The translations under genes were made by a program, and so were the position numbers. From positions 1-6,984 of the forward strand of contig JAOAAR010000104.1 in assembly GCA_026418755.1 (NCBI GenBank): a DNA stretch of 6,984 nucleotides. Reading direction: 5' to 3'. Below the pieces are notes generated by a model, which was not told the DNA's origin, made no database searches, and saw only the letters and a program-made list of their open reading frames with translations. The stretch's first letter is position 1. Every line of letters starts with the position of its first letter. Source of the stretch: Planctomycetota bacterium (GTDB lineage Bacteria > Planctomycetota > SKW154). Of the stretch, positions 1-5,593 are shown piece by piece.

Positions 1-1
1 A

Positions 2-85
2 GTCCTCTCCATAGCAGCAATAGGAAGATACACCGCTGCCTCGCAGACACTCTCAGCGTCCATAATAACAGTCATCCTTAAGTAA
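2..85 (+). CDS. 3' end of an unidentified upstream gene (partial)
   Basis: An open frame enters from the left edge and stops at TAA 83-85. It gives 27 residues, ending in a hydrophobic stretch (SASIITVILK). The codon choice (ata, gca, aga, ctc, tcc) matches the definite genes in the window. A strong hairpin terminator begins 21 bases after the stop, which is where the end of a transcription unit would be expected. The fragment is too short to assign a family. The hydrophobic tail would fit a membrane protein, but that is a guess. A competing minus-strand frame beginning near 75 also exists and cannot be excluded. Confidence 0.35.
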   Translation, partial: VLSIAAIGRYTAASQTLSASIITVILK

Positions 86-106
86 CAAAAACCATTCTTG
101 CCCAAA

Positions 107-133
107 AGAGGGGGCTCTCGAAGAGTCCCCTCT
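107..133 (+). terminator. Hairpin terminator
   Basis: The two arms, 107-118 (AGAGGGGGCTCT) and 122-133 (AGAGTCCCCTCT), pair over 12 positions with one G:T wobble, leaving the loop CGA at 119-121. The stem is GC-rich at its centre. It lies just after the stop at 85 and before the promoter of the next gene, the expected place for a terminator. The downstream tract (TTCATCATTCC) is only moderately T-rich. On the other strand the hairpin is followed by TTTTGGG, so it may act in both directions. Confidence 0.6.
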
Positions 134-177
134 TCATCATTCCTTGTTCAAAAAATATGGAGTTTTTTCCCTACTTG

Positions 178-186
178 TGATAAAAT
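178..186 (+). promoter_or_regulatory. Extended -10 promoter for the MerR/YkgJ cluster
   Basis: TGATAAAAT (178-186) matches the extended -10 form TGnTATAAT with one mismatch in the hexamer. No good -35 hexamer lies 16-18 bases upstream, which is common for extended -10 promoters. Transcription would start near 193, giving a leader of about 23 bases before the ATG at 216. That would leave only about 5 bases before the ATG at 198, which supports the later start. Confidence 0.45.
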
Positions 187-205
187 AACATATTAAGATG
201 TCGTT

Positions 206-211
206 GGAGAG
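206..211 (+). promoter_or_regulatory. Ribosome binding site that decides the MerR-like start
   Basis: GGAGAG at 206-211 ends 4 bases before ATG 216. The in-frame ATG at 198 has no such site upstream, so 216 is the preferred start. Confidence 0.6.
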
Positions 212-215
212 AGAT

Positions 216-476
216 ATGAGAAAAAAAGAGGTTGACGAAAAAAATCTATTGGGCACTCAGCAGTTATGTAAGAAAACGGGCTTGAGCATGCAAGTGGTCT
301 ATCAGTATCTCCTTCTTGGAATCATAAAACCCGAAAAACGGCTGCCGAACGGTCGTCTTCTCTTCTCTAAAAATACTGTCAATCTTCTTAAACTCTTCCA
401 TAAACTGAACCGCTCCGGCTACCCCCTCCAAGAGATAAAGGAGATATTCATTGAACATCTGGGCAAAAAACTCTAA
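216..476 (+). CDS. Minimal MerR-type helix-turn-helix protein
   Basis: The 86-residue protein consists almost only of a MerR-like winged HTH. Residues 13-31 (GTQQLCKKTGLSMQVVYQY) form the HTH, followed by the turn GIIKPEKR and the wing NGRLLFSKNTV. The segment LLKLFHKLNRSGYPLQEIKEIF corresponds to the helices after the wing in MerR proteins. The long dimerisation helix and the C-terminal ligand or metal domain of full regulators (usually 110-150 residues or more) are absent. It is therefore probably a DNA-binding protein without its own effector domain, or an excisionase-like small HTH protein. ATG 216 is preferred over ATG 198 because of its ribosome site and the promoter position. It is the first gene of a cluster, with the YkgJ-like gene starting 43 bases later. 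A role in controlling its own cluster is inference. Confidence 0.83.
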   Translation: MRKKEVDEKNLLGTQQLCKKTGLSMQVVYQYLLLGIIKPEKRLPNGRLLFSKNTVNLLKLFHKLNRSGYPLQEIKEIFIEHLGKKL

Positions 477-519
477 CAACGGCAACAAAAGAAAAAAAGA
501 TTGCCTTTCGACAGGAGAA

Positions 520-828
520 ATGTTCCGCCTCTTCTGGGGTAAGATTCGCCGCTTTTATTACTTCACCCTTGGTCGCTCCTACCTGAAACGCTCATTCCAA
601 CAGCGCAGAGGAGAATGCATCCGTTGCGGTGCATGCTGCCAACTCGGACACCTCTGCCCTCTCCTGCGCTACGACTCTTCAGGTCTCTCTTATTGCGCAG
701 ATTACCAAAAACGCCCCCCCAACTGCCGAATCTTCCCCGTTGACGAGCACGACCTAAAAGACAGAAACATTCTCTCAAATAAACCCTGCGGCTTCTATTT
801 CGTCAGAAATAAAAAAGAAGAGTCTTAG
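520..828 (+). CDS. Small YkgJ-like CxxCxxCC (zinc/iron-chelating) protein
   Basis: The 102-residue protein carries the signature C33-x2-C36-x2-C39-C40 (GECIRCGACCQLG). Further cysteines lie at 46, 59, 69 and 90, and the family-typical stretch RPPNCRIFPVDEHDL is at 65-79. This is the cysteine pattern of the YkgJ/UPF0153 family (PF03692), thought to bind zinc or an iron-sulfur cluster; its biochemical role is poorly known. The N-terminal 30 residues are basic and aromatic (FRLFWGKIRRFYYF) and may associate with membrane or nucleic acid, but they do not form a clear membrane span. ATG 520 is preferred because AGGAG (513-517) lies just upstream, though with only 2 bases of spacing. The same frame is open back to a TTG at 451, which would add 23 lysine/asparagine-rich residues and overlap the MerR-like gene. 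Eight cysteines in 102 residues is high for this window. Confidence 0.85.
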   Translation: MFRLFWGKIRRFYYFTLGRSYLKRSFQQRRGECIRCGACCQLGHLCPLLRYDSSGLSYCADYQKRPPNCRIFPVDEHDLKDRNILSNKPCGFYFVRNKKEES

Positions 829-839
829 GAGGAAGTCTG

Positions 840-1070
840 ATGGAACTGGAGATTCTGCTCGGCTTCAAAAACGGTCAAGAACAGCGTGCAAGATTCGAGG
901 TTCAAGCACCCGAAAAAGTTGAAGGCGAAGACCCAAAAGCGCAAAAAGAAAAAGCCTTCGCAAAAGTGGTTCGTATGATTATGCACAAGGATATGAAGAG
1001 AGGGTTCATCAACACAGGCGATTTCGGTTTTCGCATCGAAGATGTCTCCTATATGAAACTCCTGTTCTAA
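840..1070 (+). CDS. Small conserved-looking protein of unknown function
   Basis: I do not recognise this 76-residue protein. It begins with a probable beta strand (MELEILLGF), followed by a charged, lysine/glutamate-rich middle (residues 20-40), a helix with KVVRMIMHKDMKRG, and a C-terminal strand-like end (DFGFRIEDVSYMKLLF). It has no cysteine, signal peptide or membrane segment, so it is probably cytosolic. It has one of the best ribosome sites in the window, AGGAGG at 827-832, which overlaps the stop codon of the YkgJ-like gene (TAG 826-828) and lies 7 bases before ATG. This implies translational coupling and co-expression with the metal-chelating protein. The strong ribosome site and matching codon use argue that it is a real gene. 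No function is claimed. Confidence 0.75.
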   Translation: MELEILLGFKNGQEQRARFEVQAPEKVEGEDPKAQKEKAFAKVVRMIMHKDMKRGFINTGDFGFRIEDVSYMKLLF

Positions 1071-1165
1071 TCCAGAAATTACGAACCCGTTAGAATACGA
1101 TACGATTGAGGTCTAAGTGCATTGAATACAGAGTTTATTTCCACTCCGAGTGCTCAGATTGAACG

Positions 1166-1236
1166 AACTGTAAGGAACTTCTCCATATCATACCATTTCT
1201 AGAAAGAGGTAAGAGAAACTCTCTCTGCTTACAGTT
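1166..1236 (+). repeat. 9-base perfect inverted repeat, 53 bases apart
   Basis: AACTGTAAG (1166-1174) is the exact reverse complement of CTTACAGTT (1228-1236), with a further G:T pair possible outside. Between the arms lie the palindrome TTTCTAGAAA (1196-1205) and a small AGAG-AAA-CTCT stem (1212-1222). In RNA these could make a closed multi-branch structure; in DNA they could be separated regulator sites. Confidence 0.4.
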
Positions 1237-1279
1237 TTGCAATCATCGGAAGGTCTTACTGACTGATTGAATGAAAAAA

Positions 1280-1337
1280 CGCCTCTCGAGATAGAACTTG
1301 AAGAGAAGAATGACTCAAGTTTATAATTAGAGAGGCG
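1280..1337 (+). repeat. Nested dyad surrounding the kinase promoter
   Basis: The outer arms CGCCTCTC (1280-1287) and GAGAGGCG (1330-1337) are exact reverse complements. The inner arms AACTTGA (1295-1301) and TCAAGTT (1315-1321) are too, with centres 20 bases apart, or about two helical turns. The inner arms overlap the proposed -35 box and abut the -10 box, a layout typical of an operator for a dimeric regulator. The candidate regulator is the OmpR-type protein encoded downstream, by inference only. Confidence 0.4.
1298..1327 (+). promoter_or_regulatory. Sigma70-like promoter of the histidine kinase operon
   Basis: TATAAT at 1322-1327 is a perfect -10 consensus. TTGAAG at 1298-1303 matches the -35 consensus in four of six bases with an 18-base spacer. 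Transcription would start near 1334, giving a leader of about 20 bases that still includes the AGAGG ribosome site at 1340-1344. Confidence 0.5.
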
Positions 1338-1353
1338 AAAGAGGCCGAGAAAA

Positions 1354-3591
1354 GTGAAAGGCGAACAACGAGAATTCCGAAGAATTTCTATGATTCTGTT
1401 ACTGACAGTGTTTGTGCCGACAGGAGTCTTGGCGATTATCAGCGTGTTTGCTCAACAGAGAGAGTCAGCATTCCTGTTAACTGAAGCGAGGGAAAACGCA
1501 GCGATAGTAGCACAAGCGCTGATGAGCCGAATAGAGAACGCAATCTTAGCCGAAGAAGGAAAGGTGAGACGAGACGCCAACATCTTCTGCCCAGAAGAGG
1601 CGACCACAGTGCGGCTTTCCGAGTTCATCTCAGAGATAACGAAACAGCATACGATTGTAAGCGCACCGATAATGGTAACAGAAGAAGGAGTTGTTCTTTA
1701 CCCCCCGAGCCCCTTCGGCGGGGTAGAGGCGCGCATTCCGACGCGTCCTTTCAGTGCCGAATGGGAACAGGAAGATGTGGAGTTACAGAGACGCCTAACA
1801 GAAGCACGAATCCGCCTCTCACGCATCGCACGGGGCGGAGTAGACACTGAAGAAGCGCTACGGGATTGCCTTGAGATACTGCGTGAAATTGAGAACGCTG
1901 AATTAAGAGCCCTTGCGCGATTTCAGATTGCCAAACTCCTCCTATCACGCCAAGACAAAGAAGCCGCCCGAAAAGAACTGTTAGAAGTTTTTTCCGCTCC
2001 GCCAGATGCCATTTCAGAGGGCGTTCCTCTGAGCGCCGAGGCAAGACTTCTTTATCTTGAGCAAAAATTCGCAGCGAAAGAAGAAGCAGGGAGAATACTG
2101 AAAGAGGCATACGCAAACTCCGTGGAGCATCCAGAAAAGTTTGCCAATTACGAAACCTTTGAAAGACTACTAGAACGAATAGACAAACTGATCTCCATCT
2201 ATGAAATCCAGATGGATGATGATTTTAAGCGATTGAAGATGATACGAGAGTCCATAGAGGAGACTGTCGAGAGAATCGCACGAGTGCAGGGCGACTTCCT
2301 CCCCATTTTCAGAGAATATCTTCTGGCACCTGACAATTATTCTCAGAGGGACTGCCACATTCGGCGTCAGGTGGGAGCGAAAACGCGAACCTTCACATAC
2401 TTCTCCCTCTCGCAAAGAGTATCAGTGAAAGGGAAAAAGGTGCGCACCGTCTTCGCATACGCCCTCAACCAAAGCCACTTAGAGGAAATCATTCGCACCA
2501 TTACTACTAATCCCGGAATACAAACCGACATGGCGATAAATTTTATAATAGGAGGGAAAGTAACAAATACCGTCGGGGACAAACGAAACATCCTACCCGA
2601 ACTTCTGGTCTCCACCATAGAGACCCCCAACCCTCTACCGCCTATCACCTGCGAGGTCTATTCTTCACACATCCGCTCAATGATAGGATGGATGTTCGGC
2701 AGGTCTCTTATAAACTCTTGCCTAGTCTCTCTTCTCATCATCGTATCAGGCTTGGGAGTTCTCGTTCTCTTGCGTGGTATAAGACGAGAGATTGAGTTCG
2801 TAAAGATGCGTTCCCAATTCATCTCCTCCGTCACCCACGAATTGAAAACCCCTCTTACTTCCATCAGAATGCTCGCCGAGACGATTCAACTGGGGAGAAT
2901 CACCGAGCAGAAGCGCCTCTTAGAGTATATGGAGGTCATCGCTGCCGAGTCGGAGCGCCTTTCAAGACTCATCACAAATGTCCTCGACTTCGCCCGCCTC
3001 GAAGAAGGCAAAAAAGAGTACAGTTTCGATGTGGTTGACTTACGAGAAGTGGCAAGACAAGCGGTAGCGGTTTTTGCATACTATGTCCACTATGCCGGTT
3101 TCACCATAGACTTCTCTCTACCGCAAAAACCTGTCTTCGTCTGGGGCGACAAAGAATCTCTTGAACAAGTAGCCTTAAATCTTTTAAGCAACGCCATCAA
3201 ATACTCGGGCACAGACAAATGGGTCAAAATAAGTGTCCTGTCCGAGGAGAAAAACGGCGTAGTAGAAGTCGAAGACCACGGAATCGGAATTCCCGAGAAC
3301 GAGATAGAAGCGATTTTTGAACGATTTCATCGTTCCTCCGCCACGGCAGGTACACACAGGACTGGAACTGGAATAGGATTAAGTCTTGTAAAAAGTATAG
3401 TCAAAGCGCATAATGGTATAATAGAAGTGGACTCGGAACTCGGAAAAGGGAGTATTTTCCGGGTGCTTCTGCCACTTTATGAGGAGAAGAGAGATGGTGA
3501 AGGTTCTGGTAGTAGAAGACGAACTGTCAATTCTGATGGGGATGAAAGACAACCTACAAATGGAAGGCTACGAAGTGGCTACAGCGACTGA
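1354..3591 (+). CDS. Membrane histidine kinase with a large helical extracytoplasmic sensor
   Basis: This 745-residue sensor kinase has a first membrane span at about 12-33 and a second at about 452-474, so about 420 residues lie outside the membrane. Within them, residues 160-255 are helical with a TPR-like look (ALARFQIAKLLLSRQDKEAA), and 285-312 could form a coiled coil. The cytoplasmic part is a standard HisKA plus HATPase: H-box SSVTHELKTPLTS with phospho-acceptor His495; N-box LNLLSNAIKYS (609-618); G1 box DHGIGIP (641-647); G2 box GTGIGLSLVKS (671-681). No PAS or HAMP domain is evident between span and H-box. It should autophosphorylate His495 and pass phosphate to the adjacent regulator. 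The start is GTG: an in-frame stop at 1324 excludes longer forms, and AGAGG lies 9 bases upstream. The domain normally ends near FRVLLPLYEE (702-711); the last 34 residues are a Gly/Arg/Ser-rich tail read from within the regulator gene. Confidence 0.93.
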   Translation: MKGEQREFRRISMILLLTVFVPTGVLAIISVFAQQRESAFLLTEARENAAIVAQALMSRIENAILAEEGKVRRDANIFCPEEATTVRLSEFISEITKQHTIVSAPIMVTEEGVVLYPPSPFGGVEARIPTRPFSAEWEQEDVELQRRLTEARIRLSRIARGGVDTEEALRDCLEILREIENAELRALARFQIAKLLLSRQDKEAARKELLEVFSAPPDAISEGVPLSAEARLLYLEQKFAAKEEAGRILKEAYANSVEHPEKFANYETFERLLERIDKLISIYEIQMDDDFKRLKMIRESIEETVERIARVQGDFLPIFREYLLAPDNYSQRDCHIRRQVGAKTRTFTYFSLSQRVSVKGKKVRTVFAYALNQSHLEEIIRTITTNPGIQTDMAINFIIGGKVTNTVGDKRNILPELLVSTIETPNPLPPITCEVYSSHIRSMIGWMFGRSLINSCLVSLLIIVSGLGVLVLLRGIRREIEFVKMRSQFISSVTHELKTPLTSIRMLAETIQLGRITEQKRLLEYMEVIAAESERLSRLITNVLDFARLEEGKKEYSFDVVDLREVARQAVAVFAYYVHYAGFTIDFSLPQKPVFVWGDKESLEQVALNLLSNAIKYSGTDKWVKISVLSEEKNGVVEVEDHGIGIPENEIEAIFERFHRSSATAGTHRTGTGIGLSLVKSIVKAHNGIIEVDSELGKGSIFRVLLPLYEEKRDGEGSGSRRRTVNSDGDERQPTNGRLRSGYSD

Positions 3592-4171
3592 CGGGCAGAA
3601 AGCGCTTGAATTGGTCGAGCGGTTCAAACCCGATTTGATTATCCTGGATATCATGCTTCCGAAAGTGGACGGCTTTGAAATATGTCGGCGGGTGAGAGAA
3701 CAGAAGTCACAAGCAGGAATCATAATAGTAAGCGTCAAAAAATCCGCATCCGACAAAGTGTATGGGCTTGAATTAGGAGCAGATGACTACATAACAAAAC
3801 CGTTCAGTCTGGTGGAATTTCTGGCACGAGTGAAAGCGGTCCTGCGGCGCCGCGGCACTGCGACCCCAATCAAGATGTATAATTTCGGCAACATATCCGT
3901 TGATTTCGAGAATTTCGAAGCCACAAAAAAGGGCAAAAAAATAGAAATGTCTCCAAGAGAATTCAAAATCTTACGCCTATTCGTAGAAAACCGGGGGCGT
4001 GTCATCTCTCGCAACGAGATTCTCAACAAAGTCTGGGGCTATGAAGTCTTCCCGACAACGCGCACAGTTGACAACTACATCGTCAAACTCCGAAAGGCAA
4101 TCGAAGACGACCCCGCAGATCCTCAATGGATTATCTCTGTCCGCTCAGTCGGCTACAAATTCACAGGATAA
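3494..4171 (+). CDS. OmpR/PhoB-family response regulator
   Basis: This 225-residue protein has two domains. The receiver domain (about 1-120) shows the acidic pair E8-D9, phospho-acceptor Asp52 (IILDIMLP), Ser80 in the usual Thr/Ser position (IIVSVKK), and Lys102 in TKPF. The C-terminal winged helix (about 128-225) has the OmpR-type signature MSPREFKILRLF, RGRVISRNEIL, the recognition-helix region RTVDNYIVKLRKAI, and the wing ending VRSVGYKF. It should bind DNA as a dimer once phosphorylated by the upstream kinase. ATG 3494 is chosen because GAGGAG (3481-3486) lies 7 bases before it; the ATG at 3479 in the same frame lacks such a site. The gene lies inside the 3' end of the kinase gene with a 98-base overlap in a different frame, implying tight translational coupling. 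Family assignment is firm, but the target genes are unknown. Confidence 0.95.
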   Translation: MVKVLVVEDELSILMGMKDNLQMEGYEVATATDGQKALELVERFKPDLIILDIMLPKVDGFEICRRVREQKSQAGIIIVSVKKSASDKVYGLELGADDYITKPFSLVEFLARVKAVLRRRGTATPIKMYNFGNISVDFENFEATKKGKKIEMSPREFKILRLFVENRGRVISRNEILNKVWGYEVFPTTRTVDNYIVKLRKAIEDDPADPQWIISVRSVGYKFTG

Positions 4172-4188
4172 TTAAAGGAACCCTACTT

Positions 4189-4602
4189 ATGAAAGTAAAA
4201 GAGGTAAAGAACGGTTATCTCATCGTCCTTGAGCGAGGTGAAGAAGTTGTAAAGTCTTTGACCGATTTCGCCAAAAAACAGCACCTCGAAGGCGGCGAGA
4301 TTCACGGCATCGGTGGCGTAACGAATGTCACCCTTGGATTCTTCGATACGAAAAAAAAAGAATATATCAGGCAACGCTTCGATGCTAACTTCGAGTTGCT
4401 CTCTCTCGTCGGCAACATTAGCCTCCTCGAAGGGAATCCCTTTTGCCATCTGCACGCCGTAATCTCAGGCGGGAATTTCTCAGTTTTCGGTGGACACTTG
4501 TTCGAAGCCACAATCTCAGTAACAGCAGAGATATATATCCGTGTCCAACCAAAAGTCGAGCGGCAGCCCAACCCAGACATCGGATTAAATCTAATCAATT
4601 AG
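4189..4602 (+). CDS. PPC (DUF296) domain protein
   Basis: This 137-residue protein is essentially one PPC domain, the family known from plant AT-hook proteins and from single-domain bacterial proteins. Visible family marks are the ERGEEVVKSLTDFA segment near 15-28, GIGGVTNVTLGFFD (40-53), ELLSLVGNISLLEGNPFCHLHAV spread over 69-91, and GGHLFEATISVTAEIYI (101-117). Histidines 87, 89 and 103 are the conserved set that probably binds a metal in bacterial members; bacterial members are thought to trimerise. There is no AT-hook, so direct DNA binding is not implied. ATG 4189 has AAAGGAA upstream at 4174-4180; the longer frame from 4126 would run into the regulator gene. It starts 17 bases after the regulator stop, so it is very likely the third gene of the signalling operon. 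Its link to the signal pathway is inference. Confidence 0.88.
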   Translation: MKVKEVKNGYLIVLERGEEVVKSLTDFAKKQHLEGGEIHGIGGVTNVTLGFFDTKKKEYIRQRFDANFELLSLVGNISLLEGNPFCHLHAVISGGNFSVFGGHLFEATISVTAEIYIRVQPKVERQPNPDIGLNLIN

Positions 4603-4818
4603 CACCACCCAATAAATTAAACGCCTAATTCTGTGAGAGGCAAAACCGACGGCGGTTATACGCAGAGAACCGTTCAGATACTCCAAACATTTACAGGAAA
4701 AACTGCACAACCCGTTCCATACATCACTCAGTCAAAAAATAGCAAATTTTAATAAATAGTTCTTGAAGAAAACGGGGCAATTCTGTTTCATTTGTTCTTA
4801 ACAAGTAGGAGAAAAAAT
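4603..4818 (+). other. Non-coding spacer before thi4
   Basis: This 216-base spacer holds no convincing gene. It carries AACCG at 4644-4648 and again at 4668-4672, with CGGTT at 4653-4657 between them, so two competing small stems are possible. The interrupted palindrome TTCTT-G-AAGAA lies at 4760-4770 and contains TTGAAG, the same hexamer proposed as -35 for the kinase promoter; only a weak -10 (TTTCAT, 4786-4791) follows. TTTAAT at 4748-4753 is another possible -10 without a good -35. I could not find the conserved CTGAGA and GCGTAGGGA elements of a TPP riboswitch. Confidence 0.45.
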
Positions 4819-5571
4819 ATGGGAATCGAAGCAAAAATAAGCGAGGTGATAATAAAAAGATACCTCGAAGCACTGAAAGAGCATCTTCTCCTCGATGTAG
4901 TCGTAGTCGGAGGAGGTCCATCAGGACTTGTCTGCGCATACTATTTAGCAAGAGGCGGAGTCAAAGCGGCTGTCATCGAGAGTAAGTACTCTCCAGGAGG
5001 AGGAATATGGGGAGGCGGTATGGGATTCTCTGTAGCAGTCCTCCAGAGTTCTCTAAAACCTCTCCTCGAAGAGTTTAATATAATATATGAGGAAGAAGAG
5101 GATAACCTGCTGACAGTGGATGCCGTGCTGCTGGGCGGATGTCTTGTGGAGCGTGCATCCCGTTATGCAAGAGTCTTCAACGGTGTAACCTGCGAGGATA
5201 TCATCGTGAAAAAAGGAAAAATCTGTGGCGTCGTGGTGAACTCTTCTGCCATTCGAACAGGAGGCTTCCACATTGACCCATTGAATATCGAATCCAAAGT
5301 TGTTGTGGACGCAACAGGACACGATGCGGTAGTAAGCCGCCTGGCAGAGAGGCATCTGGGCAAAAAAATACTCCCCCAGGGCCCTATGTCCGCCGAGGAA
5401 GGCGAGAAATTCACCGTAGAACACACCGGAGAACTGGTCAAGGGGCTCTATGTATGCGGGATGGCGGTCGGAGCAGTCTTCGGAGGTCCCAGAATGGGTC
5501 CAATCTTCGGCGGAATGCTCCAGAGCGGCAAACGCTGCGCAGAACTCATCCTCGAACAACTTTACAAGTAG
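4819..5571 (+). CDS. thi4: Thi4-type thiazole synthase (His variant, sulfide-dependent)
   Basis: This 250-residue enzyme makes the ADP-thiazole precursor of thiamin from NAD and glycine. A Rossmann nucleotide-binding motif lies at 27-37 (VVVVGGGPSGL), followed by the acidic strand end VIESK (52-56) and the Thi4-typical GGGIWGGGMGF (60-70). Further family marks are GGFHIDPLNIESKVVVDATGHDA (148-170) and the C-terminal GMAVGAVFGGPRMGPIFGGM (214-233). Yeast THI4 has a sacrificial cysteine (Cys205) at the position held here by His151, as in the archaeal Methanocaldococcus enzyme. That type uses free sulfide with iron and turns over repeatedly, so this one should too. ATG 4819 is chosen for its TAGGAG site (4806-4811); an upstream TTG at 4792 in frame has none. 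The dacB-like gene follows after 22 bases. Confidence in the family is high; the sulfide dependence is inferred from the one residue. Confidence 0.93.
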   Translation: MGIEAKISEVIIKRYLEALKEHLLLDVVVVGGGPSGLVCAYYLARGGVKAAVIESKYSPGGGIWGGGMGFSVAVLQSSLKPLLEEFNIIYEEEEDNLLTVDAVLLGGCLVERASRYARVFNGVTCEDIIVKKGKICGVVVNSSAIRTGGFHIDPLNIESKVVVDATGHDAVVSRLAERHLGKKILPQGPMSAEEGEKFTVEHTGELVKGLYVCGMAVGAVFGGPRMGPIFGGMLQSGKRCAELILEQLYK

Positions 5572-5593
5572 AGCCAAGCCACAGGAGTTCATT

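Larger units (their letters stand above)
1071..1353 (+). other. Non-coding control region before the histidine kinase operon
   Basis: This 283-base gap has no convincing gene. It holds a tandem ACGAT ACGAT (1098-1107), a 9-base inverted repeat spanning 1166-1236, a 10-base palindrome TTTCTAGAAA (1196-1205), a second nested dyad (1280-1337) and a sigma70-like promoter. No T-tailed terminator is obvious after the gene ending at 1070, so read-through into the kinase operon is possible. Confidence 0.6.

Noticed and set aside
1..75. Minus-strand gene start reading MTVIMDAESVCEAAVYLP leftwards from about 75
   Set aside because: Its AGG-like site directly abuts the ATG, and the hairpin at 107-133 fits better as a terminator for a plus-strand gene ending at 85. 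It is not excluded, only less likely.
451..519. TTG start that would extend the YkgJ-like protein by 23 residues
   Set aside because: There is no Shine-Dalgarno site, and it would overlap the MerR-like gene and add only a low-complexity Lys/Asn stretch outside the family domain. ATG 520 has AGGAG upstream.
1271..1294. Possible leader peptide MKKRLSR before the kinase gene
   Set aside because: It has no ribosome site, has no run of one amino acid that would suggest attenuation, and lies upstream of the proposed transcription start.
4443..4628. Plus-strand open frame of 61 codons overlapping the end of the PPC gene
   Set aside because: It sits almost entirely within the PPC gene in another frame, has no ribosome site and shows no recognisable motif.
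4603..4818. TPP riboswitch before thi4
   Set aside because: It was expected from the thiamin context, but the conserved elements (CTGAGA and the GCGTAGGGA region) are not present. CTGTGAGAGG at 4631-4640 is only a superficial likeness.
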